From: Rhodanobacter sp. PCA2 | Lineage (GTDB): Bacteria > Pseudomonadota > Gammaproteobacteria > Xanthomonadales > Rhodanobacteraceae | Direction of reading: 5' to 3' | DNA length: 64,000 bases | NCBI RefSeq assembly: GCF_013620825.1 | Contig: NZ_NJIC01000033.1 | Coordinates: 90,199-154,198 of the forward strand | In this document: in pieces, positions 24,865-33,052 of the stretch | How the letters are laid out: each line of letters opens with the position of its first letter | Position numbering within the stretch: position 1 is the stretch's first letter | Made by a program: the position numbers and the translations under genes | Notes under the pieces: model-generated | What the model saw: the letters and a program-made list of their open reading frames with translations, nothing else | Database searches by the model: none | What the model was told of the DNA's origin: nothing

Positions 24865-26421
24865 ATGGGTCGTCCGATCGCCTGGTTCCGGCTGGCGCTT
24901 TGCCTGGTCTGCATGTTCGCCATCCCGGTGCAGGCCCGGGATGCGGTCGCCGCTCCCGCCGACGCGGAAGACACCTGGATGAGCGTGCTGCTGGGCGGCC
25001 GCAAGATCGGCAGCCTGCACGTCGAACGCCAGCGCGACGGCCGCACGGTGACCACCATCCAGACGTTGACGATCCTGCTCACCCGCAACGGCAAGAGCAT
25101 CCCGCTGGCGAACACCATCCGCAGCGTGGAAACCCCCGACGGCCGGCCGCTGGGCTTCGGCGCACGCACCACGATGTCGACGATGGACAGCGTGGTCGAG
25201 GGGCTGCGCCTGCCCGATGGCCGCTTCGAGGTCGACCTCGTCGTGGGCGGCGCCACGCAACGGGAAACCATCGACTGGCCATCCGATGCCTTGCTTGCCG
25301 AAGGCCAGCGCCTGGCCATGCAGGCCGCGCAGGCGCGACCGGGATCGCATTATCTGCTGCCGGCGTTCGACCCGGCCAGCCGCCAGGTGATCGATGCCCA
25401 GGTGGACGTGCTGGGCGAGGAGCTGGTGTCCTTGCCGGACGGCCCCGAACGGCTGAGCCACCAGCGCCAGCGGCTGCACCAGGCCCGCGGCGACCAGGTG
25501 ATGGACCTGTGGCTGGACCGGGAGGGCCGGGTGCGCAAGGGGCTGGTGGCCATGCTGGGCAGCTCCATGGAGATGGTGGCCTGCAGCCGGGCCTGCGCCG
25601 AGGCGCCGGCGCAGAGCGTGGACATGTTCCGCGCGGCGATGGTGGCGTCGCCGCGGCCGCTGACGCCCAACCTGCGCAACAACTCGTTGCGTTACCGCGT
25701 GCACGTCGAAGGCGATGCGGCGCAGCCGCTCATCGATACCGACGAGCAGCGCATCACCCCGCTGGGCCACGGCGACTGGCAGATCGACACCGGCGGCCCG
25801 CATGCGCACGGGCAACCGCCACCGCAACCCGGCGACCTGGCGGCGAATGCGTGGCTGCAGTCCGATGCGCCGCTGATCCGGGAACTCACGGCGAACGCGA
25901 TCGGCAAGGCCGCCACTCCGCACCAGAAAATGCGCCGGCTGTACAACTTCGTCGGCAGCTACATCACCCAGCACGGCCTGGACGTGGGTTACGCCTCCGC
26001 GCTGGAAGTGGCGAACACCCGCCAGGGCGACTGCACCGAATTCGCGGTGCTGCTGGCAGCCATGGCGCGCGCCGCGGGCGTGCCGGCACGCGTGGTGACG
26101 GGGATGGTCTATGCCGACCGCTACGGCAAGGCGTCCCGCGTGTTCCTGCCGCATGCATGGGTGCAGGCATGGGTGGGCAACCGCTGGCAGAGCTACGACG
26201 CCGCCCTGCGCCAGTTCGACAGCACCCACGTCGCGCTGGACAGCGGCGACGGCGATCCCTGGCACTTCTATGGAGTGACCGACCTCTTTGGCCGCCTGCG
26301 CATCGACAGCATCAAAGCCGCGCCGGAGATCTTCGATGCTCCCATCGACAACGCGCCGGCGCCCGCACCGTCCACCGGCATTTCAGGAAACGGCGCGGGT
26401 CCGGGTGGCGACGGCGGCTGA
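24865..26421 (+). CDS. Exported transglutaminase-like protein
   Basis: A 518-residue protein with a signal peptide (ends VQA near residue 24), a long N-terminal beta-rich region without a name, and a C-terminal transglutaminase-like papain-fold domain. The triad is Cys390 (RQGDCTEF), His430 (LPHAWVQAW) and Asp445 (SYDAAL). It could cleave or cross-link peptides in the periplasm; many such bacterial proteins are proteases or of unknown role. An alternative start at 24787 would add a basic extension, but ATG 24865 gives the better signal peptide. The last 40 residues are Pro/Ala/Gly-rich. Confidence 0.85.
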   Translation: MGRPIAWFRLALCLVCMFAIPVQARDAVAAPADAEDTWMSVLLGGRKIGSLHVERQRDGRTVTTIQTLTILLTRNGKSIPLANTIRSVETPDGRPLGFGARTTMSTMDSVVEGLRLPDGRFEVDLVVGGATQRETIDWPSDALLAEGQRLAMQAAQARPGSHYLLPAFDPASRQVIDAQVDVLGEELVSLPDGPERLSHQRQRLHQARGDQVMDLWLDREGRVRKGLVAMLGSSMEMVACSRACAEAPAQSVDMFRAAMVASPRPLTPNLRNNSLRYRVHVEGDAAQPLIDTDEQRITPLGHGDWQIDTGGPHAHGQPPPQPGDLAANAWLQSDAPLIRELTANAIGKAATPHQKMRRLYNFVGSYITQHGLDVGYASALEVANTRQGDCTEFAVLLAAMARAAGVPARVVTGMVYADRYGKASRVFLPHAWVQAWVGNRWQSYDAALRQFDSTHVALDSGDGDPWHFYGVTDLFGRLRIDSIKAAPEIFDAPIDNAPAPAPSTGISGNGAGPGGDGG

Positions 26422-26447
26422 TGCCCAGCCGTACCGGGCACGCTGGC

Positions 26448-26834
26448 TCAACGCGAGCGGGAAGCCGCCATGCCCAGCTCCGGCAACCTGAGCTCGCGTC
26501 GCGTGCCGTGGTCGTCCACCAGGTACACATGTCCGTCGCGGCGGGCCATCGCGGCGATGCCGCCGGCGGCGGCGGGCCCCAGCCGCTGCAGCGGGCGGCC
26601 ATCGGCAGCGTCATACACGGTCAACTGGTCGGTATCGGCGTCGGCGACCAGCAACCAGTCGTGGCCGGCATCCTGCCAGCGCATCAGTTGTCCGGAACCC
26701 GACGGCGGATGCGCCAGGCCGAAACCGCCGGACACGATCGCCACCAGGGCCGCCCACAGGATCAGGGCCGCCAGCCAAGGACGGTGAGGCGTGGTTGCAA
26801 GCGCGGGCATGCGCCCATGCTCGTACCGCGGCAT
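26448..26834 (-). CDS. Small membrane-anchored propeller-repeat-like protein
   Basis: A 128-residue protein: basic N-terminus, one membrane helix (about 21-40), then an outer domain with two short strands-and-turn units (WLLVADADTDQLTVYDAADGRPLQRL; HVYLVDDHGTRRELRLPEL) that look like isolated beta-propeller blades. I recognise no family. An alternative ATG at 26810 removes eight residues. It is tail to tail with the transglutaminase-like gene and upstream of nothing on its strand that suggests a role. Confidence 0.6.
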   Translation of the reverse strand: MPRYEHGRMPALATTPHRPWLAALILWAALVAIVSGGFGLAHPPSGSGQLMRWQDAGHDWLLVADADTDQLTVYDAADGRPLQRLGPAAAGGIAAMARRDGHVYLVDDHGTRRELRLPELGMAASRSR

Positions 26835-26855
26835 GACAGCCGCATGACGCCGCGA

Positions 26856-27257
26856 TCAGCGGCCATCCCCGCGCGGATGCAGCGCCAGCCCCAGCGCAAT
26901 CCAACCCGCCACGAACGCCACGCCGCCGAACGGCGTCACGATGCCTACCCAGCGCGGCGCGCCCAGGGCCAGGGCGTACAGGCTGCCGGCGAACAGCACG
27001 ATGCCCAGGGCGAACGCCGCGGTCGCGCAGCGACCGGCGCGCCCGCTGCCGAGGCCTGTCGCGGCGACCAGCGCCAGCGCATGCCAGGCGTGGTACTCCA
27101 CTGCGGTGTGCCACAGTTCGCGATGGGCCGGGTCCAGCGTGCCGCGCAAGGCGTGTGCGCCGAACGCGCCCAGCAGCACCGCGCTGGCGCCGGCGAGGCC
27201 GGCGAGCAGGCCGGCGCCGCGTCGGCGTACGGGAGGATGGACAGTTTGTCGCAGCAT
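26856..27257 (-). CDS. DUF423 family membrane protein
   Basis: A 133-residue inner-membrane protein with four hydrophobic helices and the DUF423 (YgdD-like) signature: ASAVLLGAFGAHALR near 29-43, HALALVA, and FAGSLYALAL / TPFGGVAFVAGW. Function unknown, though the family is widespread. The ATG at 27257 fits the family start with a short basic extension. Divergent from the SCO1 gene. Confidence 0.9.
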   Translation of the reverse strand: MLRQTVHPPVRRRGAGLLAGLAGASAVLLGAFGAHALRGTLDPAHRELWHTAVEYHAWHALALVAATGLGSGRAGRCATAAFALGIVLFAGSLYALALGAPRWVGIVTPFGGVAFVAGWIALGLALHPRGDGR

Positions 27258-27337
27258 GGCCGGGCTCCGGGACGCGCACGATCGCTCAGCGCGGGCGCTG
27301 GCGTATGCTTGGACGCTTGCAATCCACGGATTCTCGC

Positions 27338-27952
27338 ATGAAGCACCTGCGTCTCCTGCGCTGCGCCCTGCTCCTGTTGCCGCTGGCCGGCGCATTGCTG
27401 CTCGGCGCCTGCCATCGCGACGCGCTGCCGTTCCGGCTCACCAACGTCAGCGGGCACATGCCGGACCTCGACTTCCGGCTCACCGACGACAACGGCAAGC
27501 CGGTGACCGGCGCCGACTACCGCGGCAAGGTGGTGCTGCTGTACTTCGGCTACACGCACTGCCCGGACGTGTGCCCGCTGACCCTGGCCCAGTTGCACGT
27601 GGTGATGCAGCGGCTGGGCAAGCAGGCCGACGACGCGCGCATCCTGTTCGTCAGCGTCGACCCCGCGCGCGACACGCCGGAGGTGATGCACGCCTACGTC
27701 AACGCGTTCGACAAGCGCGCGGTCGGCCTCACCGGCAGCCCGCGCGCGATCGAGGCGCTGAGCAAGCGCTACCGCTCCGCCTTCACGCGCGAGCCGTCGA
27801 CGAAGGACGGCAACTACGAGGTCACCCACAGTTCGGCGATCTACGTGTTCGACCGCGACGGCCACGCCCGCGTGCTCTCCACCCCCGGCACCCCCCAGGA
27901 GGATCTGGTGCACGACCTGTATCTGCTGCTCAACACCGGAGCCCCCGCATGA
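27338..27952 (+). CDS. SCO1/SenC copper chaperone lipoprotein
   Basis: A 204-residue protein with a lipobox (LLLGAC, Cys25) and a thioredoxin-like fold. Copper ligands are Cys75 and Cys79 (CPDVC) and the His of VTHSSAIY near 164. SCO1 proteins deliver copper or reduce cysteines of the CuA site of cytochrome c oxidase at the outer face of the inner membrane. It overlaps the PCuAC gene by 4 nt (ATGA), and a CtaG-like gene is next, so this is a cytochrome oxidase copper-assembly group. Confidence 0.94.
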   Translation: MKHLRLLRCALLLLPLAGALLLGACHRDALPFRLTNVSGHMPDLDFRLTDDNGKPVTGADYRGKVVLLYFGYTHCPDVCPLTLAQLHVVMQRLGKQADDARILFVSVDPARDTPEVMHAYVNAFDKRAVGLTGSPRAIEALSKRYRSAFTREPSTKDGNYEVTHSSAIYVFDRDGHARVLSTPGTPQEDLVHDLYLLLNTGAPA

Positions 27953-28398
27953 ACCGTATCGCCCTGTCCCTGCTGCTTGGCCTGCTCGCCGCCGTACCGG
28001 CGCATGCCGCCGCCCCCGCGCAGGTCAGCGCCAGCCACGCCTGGATCCGCGTGCTGCCCGGCAGCCTGCCCGCCGGCGCCTACGTCGTGCTGCGCAACGA
28101 CGGCGATCGGCCGGTCTCGCTGACCGGCGCGAGCAGCCCCGCCTACGGCGAGGCGATGCTGCACGAAAGCTCCAACGCGGGCGGGATGAGTCGCATGGCC
28201 ATGATCCATGCGCTGACCATTCCGGCCCACGGCACGCAGACGCTGCAGCCCGGCGGCTATCACCTGATGCTGATGGACGCGAAACACCCGGTGCAGCCGG
28301 GCGACACGGTGAAGGTGGTGCTGGAGTTCGCCGACGGCAGCACGCTGCCGGTGGATTTCGCGGCGCGGCCCGCGAGCGCGCTGGGCGAAAAGGACTGA
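27949..28398 (+). CDS. Periplasmic PCu(A)C copper chaperone
   Basis: A 149-residue protein with a signal peptide (ends AHA near 20) and one PCuAC cupredoxin-like domain. The Cu(I) ligands follow the H(M)x10Mx21HxM pattern: MLHESSNAGGMSRM near 67-80 and YHLMLM near 104. It binds Cu(I) and hands it to the oxidase CuA or CuB centre, often with SCO1, to which it is translationally coupled here. Confidence 0.94.
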   Translation: MNRIALSLLLGLLAAVPAHAAAPAQVSASHAWIRVLPGSLPAGAYVVLRNDGDRPVSLTGASSPAYGEAMLHESSNAGGMSRMAMIHALTIPAHGTQTLQPGGYHLMLMDAKHPVQPGDTVKVVLEFADGSTLPVDFAARPASALGEKD

Positions 28399-28399
28399 C

Positions 28400-29263
28400 T
28401 CAGCCACGCCCGCCCGCCACCGCGGGAGGGCGCGCCGGCCACGTCTTGCGCGGCAGACGCCCCCTGCGCGACAGCCGCAGCCACTGCTGCAGCGCCAGCA
28501 GGCCGCCCACCGATTCCAGCAACGCCGCCGGCACCCAGGTGATCACGCCGCCTATCATCTGGCCGGTGAGCACGTTGAACGTGAACGCGCGACCGCAGAT
28601 CTCGAAGATCGGGTAGAGGTCGGTGCGCGAGAAGGTGACGATGGCGCCGGCCAGGATCTGCGGCGCCATCGTGATGCCGGGCGACAGCACGCGCATGCCC
28701 GCGCCCATGCGCCCCGGAGGATGCGGGCGGTGGTCGAGGATCAGCGACCAGTAGACGAAGCCGCTGAGCAGCATCGTCCAGTTCATGAAGCGGTACACGC
28801 GCCAGTCCAGCATCGCCAGCGTCTGCATCGACGGCAGCAGCCAGACCAGCACGAAGAACACGAACAGCACCGACGCCACCAGCGGCTGGAACAGCACGCC
28901 GCCGACCACGCGCCACGGCCACGAGCGGCGCAGCGGCCTCAACCAGCGCAGGCGCCAGCGCCGCGGCAGGCCCGCGCGCAGCACGCTGGCGGGATACGAG
29001 GCGCAGATCAGCAGCGGCGTGAGGTGGTGCAGCAGCAACTGCTGCAGCCGGTGCACGAAGAACTCGTGCTCCGCGTAGAAATCCAGGTAGGTCTGCAGGC
29101 TGAGCCAGATGATCGTCATGCCGGCCCAGAACGCGATGCGCCGGCCGCGGCTCACGCCAAGGCGCCGGCTGCCGCGCCAGTACAGCACGCCGACCAGGAA
29201 GAAGCTCGCGAGGAACACCCACGAGAACTCCCACGGCACGATCCATTTCAGCAGTGTTGCCAT
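28400..29263 (-). CDS. CtaG-family cytochrome oxidase assembly protein
   Basis: A 287-residue polytopic protein of the caa3-type CtaG family: several helices with the conserved HHLTPLLI near 80, the DHRPHPPG loop and TGQMIGGVI near the end. CtaG of this family is needed for cytochrome caa3 assembly in Bacillus and is thought to handle copper. It is convergent with the SCO1-PCuAC pair, so it is linked in function and place but on the other strand. Start at the ATG, with a TTG just before it rejected. Confidence 0.9.
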   Translation of the reverse strand: MATLLKWIVPWEFSWVFLASFFLVGVLYWRGSRRLGVSRGRRIAFWAGMTIIWLSLQTYLDFYAEHEFFVHRLQQLLLHHLTPLLICASYPASVLRAGLPRRWRLRWLRPLRRSWPWRVVGGVLFQPLVASVLFVFFVLVWLLPSMQTLAMLDWRVYRFMNWTMLLSGFVYWSLILDHRPHPPGRMGAGMRVLSPGITMAPQILAGAIVTFSRTDLYPIFEICGRAFTFNVLTGQMIGGVITWVPAALLESVGGLLALQQWLRLSRRGRLPRKTWPARPPAVAGGRG

Positions 29264-29339
29264 CAATCAGCCCGACGCACCCGCATGGCCTGCCAGCATA
29301 GCGCCGGCCCGGCGCGGCCGTCGCGGCGGATCGTCGCCC

Positions 29340-31259
29340 TCACGGCCGCCGCCGGTTGCGCCGCGAACGGCGCCAGCCGTACAGCAGGCCCAGCAACGCC
29401 ACCAGCGCCGGCACCACCACGATGTTGATCACCTTCAGGCGCAGGCCGAGCGCGTCGATCTCGGCGTTGAGCTGGTGCTGCACGTCGCGCAGCTCCTTGT
29501 TGATCGCGAGCTGGCGCTGGCGGAACTGCTCGATCTCGCGCCGCTGCTCGGTGCCGATGCTGGCCCCGTGGCCGCCGCCCTTGCCCGGCTGCAGCTCGTC
29601 CAGCCGCTGCCGGGTCTCGGCCAGCTCGCGCTCCAGCTCCTGCTCCTTCTGCAGGAACTTCTGGTCGGCCACGTTGCGCAAGGCCTCCACCCGGGTGAAC
29701 GGCCGCTGCGAGGTCGAGCGGCCGCGGATCGACAGCAGCGCCGAGGAACCGCTGAGGTTGTCCACCAGGTTGCCCACGAAATCGCCGTTGTTCGCGAACG
29801 GCCGCAGCATGGTCTGGCCCAGGATGGTCTGCGACTCCACCCACAGGCGGTCGCTGAGCAGGTCGGTGTCGGCCACCAGGATCACCTCGTCGCCGGGTGC
29901 GGACTGCGCGAGGTGGCCGGGCTGCCCTGCCCGCCCGGGGAACGCGCTGGCGAAGCTGCCGCGCAGGCGCGCGGCGAACACGTAGCGCGTATCGGTGGGC
30001 GTGTAGCCCTGCAGCAGCAGGGAAGGATTGTCGCTGGCCTGCAGCACCTGCTGCACCGGCACCAGCTCGGCGTCGGGGCTGCTCTGCAGCAGCGGGATCA
30101 GCCGGGCGTTCGCGTTCGCGGCAAGGTCGAAATGGCCGGCGGTGGAGAGGTCGATGCGCTGCAGGCTCGCGGTGACGACGTCGTTGTGGTTCAGCGACTG
30201 GGCATCCAGCCCCAGCATCGCCGGGTGGCTGACGTTCGCGCCGTTCAGCTCGACGGCGAGCGCATGCGAGCGGTCCAGCACCACCTGGTGCGGGTCGTAG
30301 CGCACACCCCAGGCCGCGAACAGCCGCGACAGGTCGGAGCTGCGGTCGGGCAAGCCGCCGGTGGCAAGCGTGTCCGGGCTGTCGTCCATTTCCGCGTCCG
30401 GGTCCACGAACACCACCAGGTGGCCGCCGCGCAGCACGTACTGGTCGATCGCATACTGCGCATCTTCCGGCAACGCCTTGGGATGGATCAGCAGCAGCAC
30501 GTGGATGTCCGCCGCGACCTGTTTCAGGTCGCCCGCGTTCATCGTCGTCACGTCGAACAACTGCGACAGCTGCTGCATCACCACCCAGGGCTGCTGGCCC
30601 AGCACCGGATTGCCCTCCACCGGCAGCGAGCTGATCACGCCGATGCGCGGCTTGCTGGACTGGTTGAGCTCGAACAGCAGCTTGGTGATGTCGTATTCCA
30701 GGAACGACTCCCGCGACAAATCGAAATACGGGATTGCCAGCAGGCGCTCGGGCGCCGCGCCCTCGATCGTCTCGCCGTCGGCGCCCGCCGGCAGCGCGCC
30801 GCCGGCGAGGCCGAAGAACACGCGCTCGCCGTTGCTGCCGCCGGTGGCCGGGGTGAGGCCGGCGCCCTCGGCGCTGGCCTCGTCGTCGGAATACGGCACC
30901 GGGTCGATCACCTGCAACTGCACGCGACCGTGCGAGCGGGCGGCGATCTCCCGCAACATGTCGCGCACGCGCTGTTCGTAGCTGCGCAGCTTCGGCAGGT
31001 CGCGGGTGGCGTGCTCGGAGAAATACAGCGTGAGCCGCAACGGCCGGCGCAGGTGGTCGACGATCTGCACGGTGCCGGGCGAGAGCGTGTACAGCTTGTC
31101 GGCCGTGAGGTCGATGCGCCGCGTGCGCAGCCAGTGGCCGCTGGACACGATCAGCGAAACGAACACCACGGTCAGCAGGGCCAGCGCGACATAGATCGCG
31201 GTGCGGCGGCCGATCCGCAGCGGGCGGGTGAAGGCGGCGGGCAGGCGCGGACGCATCAT
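29340..31259 (-). CDS. GldG-like ABC transporter auxiliary protein
   Basis: A 639-residue protein with an N-terminal membrane helix (about 20-42), a large extracytoplasmic region with the family start RRIDLTADKLYTLSPGT, an IFT52/GldG-like domain (LLLIHPKALPEDAQYAIDQYVLRGG), a coiled coil near 560-615 and a final membrane helix. It sits downstream of the permease (1 nt gap) and ATPase of the same transporter, the same order as gldA-gldF-gldG of gliding bacteria. The transported substrate is unknown; many such sets occur in non-gliding proteobacteria. Confidence 0.9.
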   Translation of the reverse strand: MMRPRLPAAFTRPLRIGRRTAIYVALALLTVVFVSLIVSSGHWLRTRRIDLTADKLYTLSPGTVQIVDHLRRPLRLTLYFSEHATRDLPKLRSYEQRVRDMLREIAARSHGRVQLQVIDPVPYSDDEASAEGAGLTPATGGSNGERVFFGLAGGALPAGADGETIEGAAPERLLAIPYFDLSRESFLEYDITKLLFELNQSSKPRIGVISSLPVEGNPVLGQQPWVVMQQLSQLFDVTTMNAGDLKQVAADIHVLLLIHPKALPEDAQYAIDQYVLRGGHLVVFVDPDAEMDDSPDTLATGGLPDRSSDLSRLFAAWGVRYDPHQVVLDRSHALAVELNGANVSHPAMLGLDAQSLNHNDVVTASLQRIDLSTAGHFDLAANANARLIPLLQSSPDAELVPVQQVLQASDNPSLLLQGYTPTDTRYVFAARLRGSFASAFPGRAGQPGHLAQSAPGDEVILVADTDLLSDRLWVESQTILGQTMLRPFANNGDFVGNLVDNLSGSSALLSIRGRSTSQRPFTRVEALRNVADQKFLQKEQELERELAETRQRLDELQPGKGGGHGASIGTEQRREIEQFRQRQLAINKELRDVQHQLNAEIDALGLRLKVINIVVVPALVALLGLLYGWRRSRRNRRRP

Positions 31260-31260
31260 C

Positions 31261-31995
31261 TCAGCGCACCCGCTTCAGCTCTAGCAGCAGCACGCCGGCG
31301 ATCAGCCAGCCCAGCGTGCTCAGCACGAAATACGCGAGGTCGCGCAGGTCCAGCACGCCGCGCGCGATCGCCTCGAAATGGCGCAGCATGCTGAGGTAGC
31401 CCATCGCGTTGACCAGCCGGCGCGGCAGCGCGCCGGAGAAGAAGTCCAGCACCTGCGGCTGGCCGGCCAGGATCAGCAGCACGCACACCGTGGCGGTGAG
31501 CACGAAGGCCACCACCTGGCTGCGGGTGAGCGCGGACATGCAGGCGCCGATCGCCACGAAGCTGCCGGCCATCAGCCAGCTGCCGAGGTAGCCCGCGAAG
31601 ATCACGCCGTTGTCGGGCGCGCCCAGGTAGTTCACGGTGAGCCAGATCGGGAACGTGAGCGCCAGCGCCAGGCCGATGAACAGCCACGCCGCGAGGAACT
31701 TGCCCAGCATCGCCTGCCACAGCGTCAACGGCAGGGTCAGCAGCAGTTCCAGCGTGCCGCCCTTGGCCTCCTCCGCCCACATGCGCATGGTCACCGCGGG
31801 CACCAGGATCAGGTACAGCCAGGGATGCATCACGAAGAACGGCTGCAGGTCGGCCTGGCCGCGCTCGTAGAAGTCGCCGGTGTAGAACGTGAGGATGCCC
31901 GCCAGCACCAGGAAGATGACCAGGAACACGTAGGCCATCGGCGTCACGAAGAAGCTGCGCAGCTCGCGCCGCATCACGGCCGTCACCGGACTCAT
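31261..31995 (-). CDS. GldF-like ABC-2 transporter permease
   Basis: A 244-residue membrane protein with six helices of the ABC-2 permease type. The N-terminal RRELRSFFVTPMAYVFLV and MRMWAEEAKGGTLELLLTLPLT segments are hallmarks of GldF and related permeases. The start overlaps the ATPase stop by 4 nt (ATGA), and the auxiliary gene follows directly, so the three make one transporter. Confidence 0.92.
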   Translation of the reverse strand: MSPVTAVMRRELRSFFVTPMAYVFLVIFLVLAGILTFYTGDFYERGQADLQPFFVMHPWLYLILVPAVTMRMWAEEAKGGTLELLLTLPLTLWQAMLGKFLAAWLFIGLALALTFPIWLTVNYLGAPDNGVIFAGYLGSWLMAGSFVAIGACMSALTRSQVVAFVLTATVCVLLILAGQPQVLDFFSGALPRRLVNAMGYLSMLRHFEAIARGVLDLRDLAYFVLSTLGWLIAGVLLLELKRVR

Positions 31996-32927
31996 GCCGG
32001 GGTCCCTTGCTGCGCGGTGGTGATGTGCCGGAACACCTCGTCCAGCCGCCCGCGTTCGAGCTGGATCTCCGAAACCTCCAGGCCCTGCTCGCGCAGCAAC
32101 TGCTCCACCGGCTCCAGGATGCGCGCGCCGGGCTTGGGAAACACGGTGATGCGCCCGTCCAGCGGGTCCACCTCGATCGCGGCCACCTGCGGCAGCCGCC
32201 CCAGCATCTCCTGCGACACGCCGCTGCCCGGCGCGCTGAACGACACCGCGCCGTGATAGCGCGAGCGCGCCTCCAGTTCGGCGGGCGTGGCGTCGGCCAG
32301 CAGCCGGCCGCGGGCGATGATCACCACGCGGTTGCACAGCGCGTGCACTTCCTCCAGCAGGTGGGTGGAGATCAGGATCGTGCGCTCGCGCGCCATCGCG
32401 TCGATCAGCTGGCGCACCGCGTGCTTCTGGTTCGGGTCGAGGCCGTCGGTGGGTTCGTCCAGCATCAGCACCGGCGGGTCGTGCAGGATCGCCTGGGCCA
32501 GCCCCACGCGCCGGCGCAGGCCCTTGGACAAGGTCTCGATCGAGGCCTCCAGCACGTCCTCCAGCTGCAGCCAGCCCACCACCTCGTCGAAACGGCGCCG
32601 TCCGGTCTCGGCCGCGAGCTTGCGCATGCGCGCGATGAACACCAGGAACTCGCGCACCGTCATCTCGCCGTAGCTGGGCGCGCCCTCGGGCAGGTAGCCC
32701 AGCGCGCGCCGGGCGGCCAGCGGTTCACGCTGCACGTCGTGCCCGCAGACCCGCGCGGTGCCGGAGGTGGGGGCGAGGAAGCCGCCTATCATGCGCATCG
32801 CGGTGGACTTGCCCGCACCGTTGGGGCCGAGCATGCCCAGCACCTGCCCCGGCTCGGCGCGGATGCTCAGCGCATCCACCGCGGTGAGGTGGCCGTAGCG
32901 GCGGGTGAGTCGTTCAGTCTCGATCAT
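31992..32927 (-). CDS. GldA-like ABC transporter ATP-binding protein
   Basis: A 311-residue ATPase: Walker A GPNGAGKST near 34-42, Q-loop region YLPEGAPSYGEMTV, signature LSKGLRRRVGLAQA, Walker B VLMLDEPTDGLDPNQ, and switch His in STHLLEEV. An extra C-terminal domain of about 90 residues fits GldA-type ATPases. It powers the permease and auxiliary proteins encoded directly downstream. The frame extends upstream but with no good start; ATG 32927 is the fold start. Confidence 0.93.
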   Translation of the reverse strand: MIETERLTRRYGHLTAVDALSIRAEPGQVLGMLGPNGAGKSTAMRMIGGFLAPTSGTARVCGHDVQREPLAARRALGYLPEGAPSYGEMTVREFLVFIARMRKLAAETGRRRFDEVVGWLQLEDVLEASIETLSKGLRRRVGLAQAILHDPPVLMLDEPTDGLDPNQKHAVRQLIDAMARERTILISTHLLEEVHALCNRVVIIARGRLLADATPAELEARSRYHGAVSFSAPGSGVSQEMLGRLPQVAAIEVDPLDGRITVFPKPGARILEPVEQLLREQGLEVSEIQLERGRLDEVFRHITTAQQGTPA

Positions 32928-33005
32928 GGACAGGCGGGCGACGAAATCCACTGCAATGTACCGCATGCATGCGGGAAGGTTCACCGCACGGCACCGCACA
33001 AGAAG

Positions 33006-33031
33006 AAAGGCCCTTCCGGGGAAGGGCCTTT
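33006..33031 (-). terminator. Intrinsic terminator after the SRPBCC gene
   Basis: A 10-bp perfect stem AAAGGCCCTT / AAGGGCCTTT with a 6-nt loop, followed on the minus strand by TTTCTTCTT. It is 22 nt downstream of the SRPBCC stop codon and upstream of the ABC ATPase gene. Confidence 0.85.
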
Positions 33032-33052
33032 CGATGGAACGACGGGCGGAAC

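Noticed and set aside
29109..31394. 761-codon plus-strand open frame opposite the GldG-like gene
   Set aside because: Antisense shadow of a well-supported gene; no domain recognisable.
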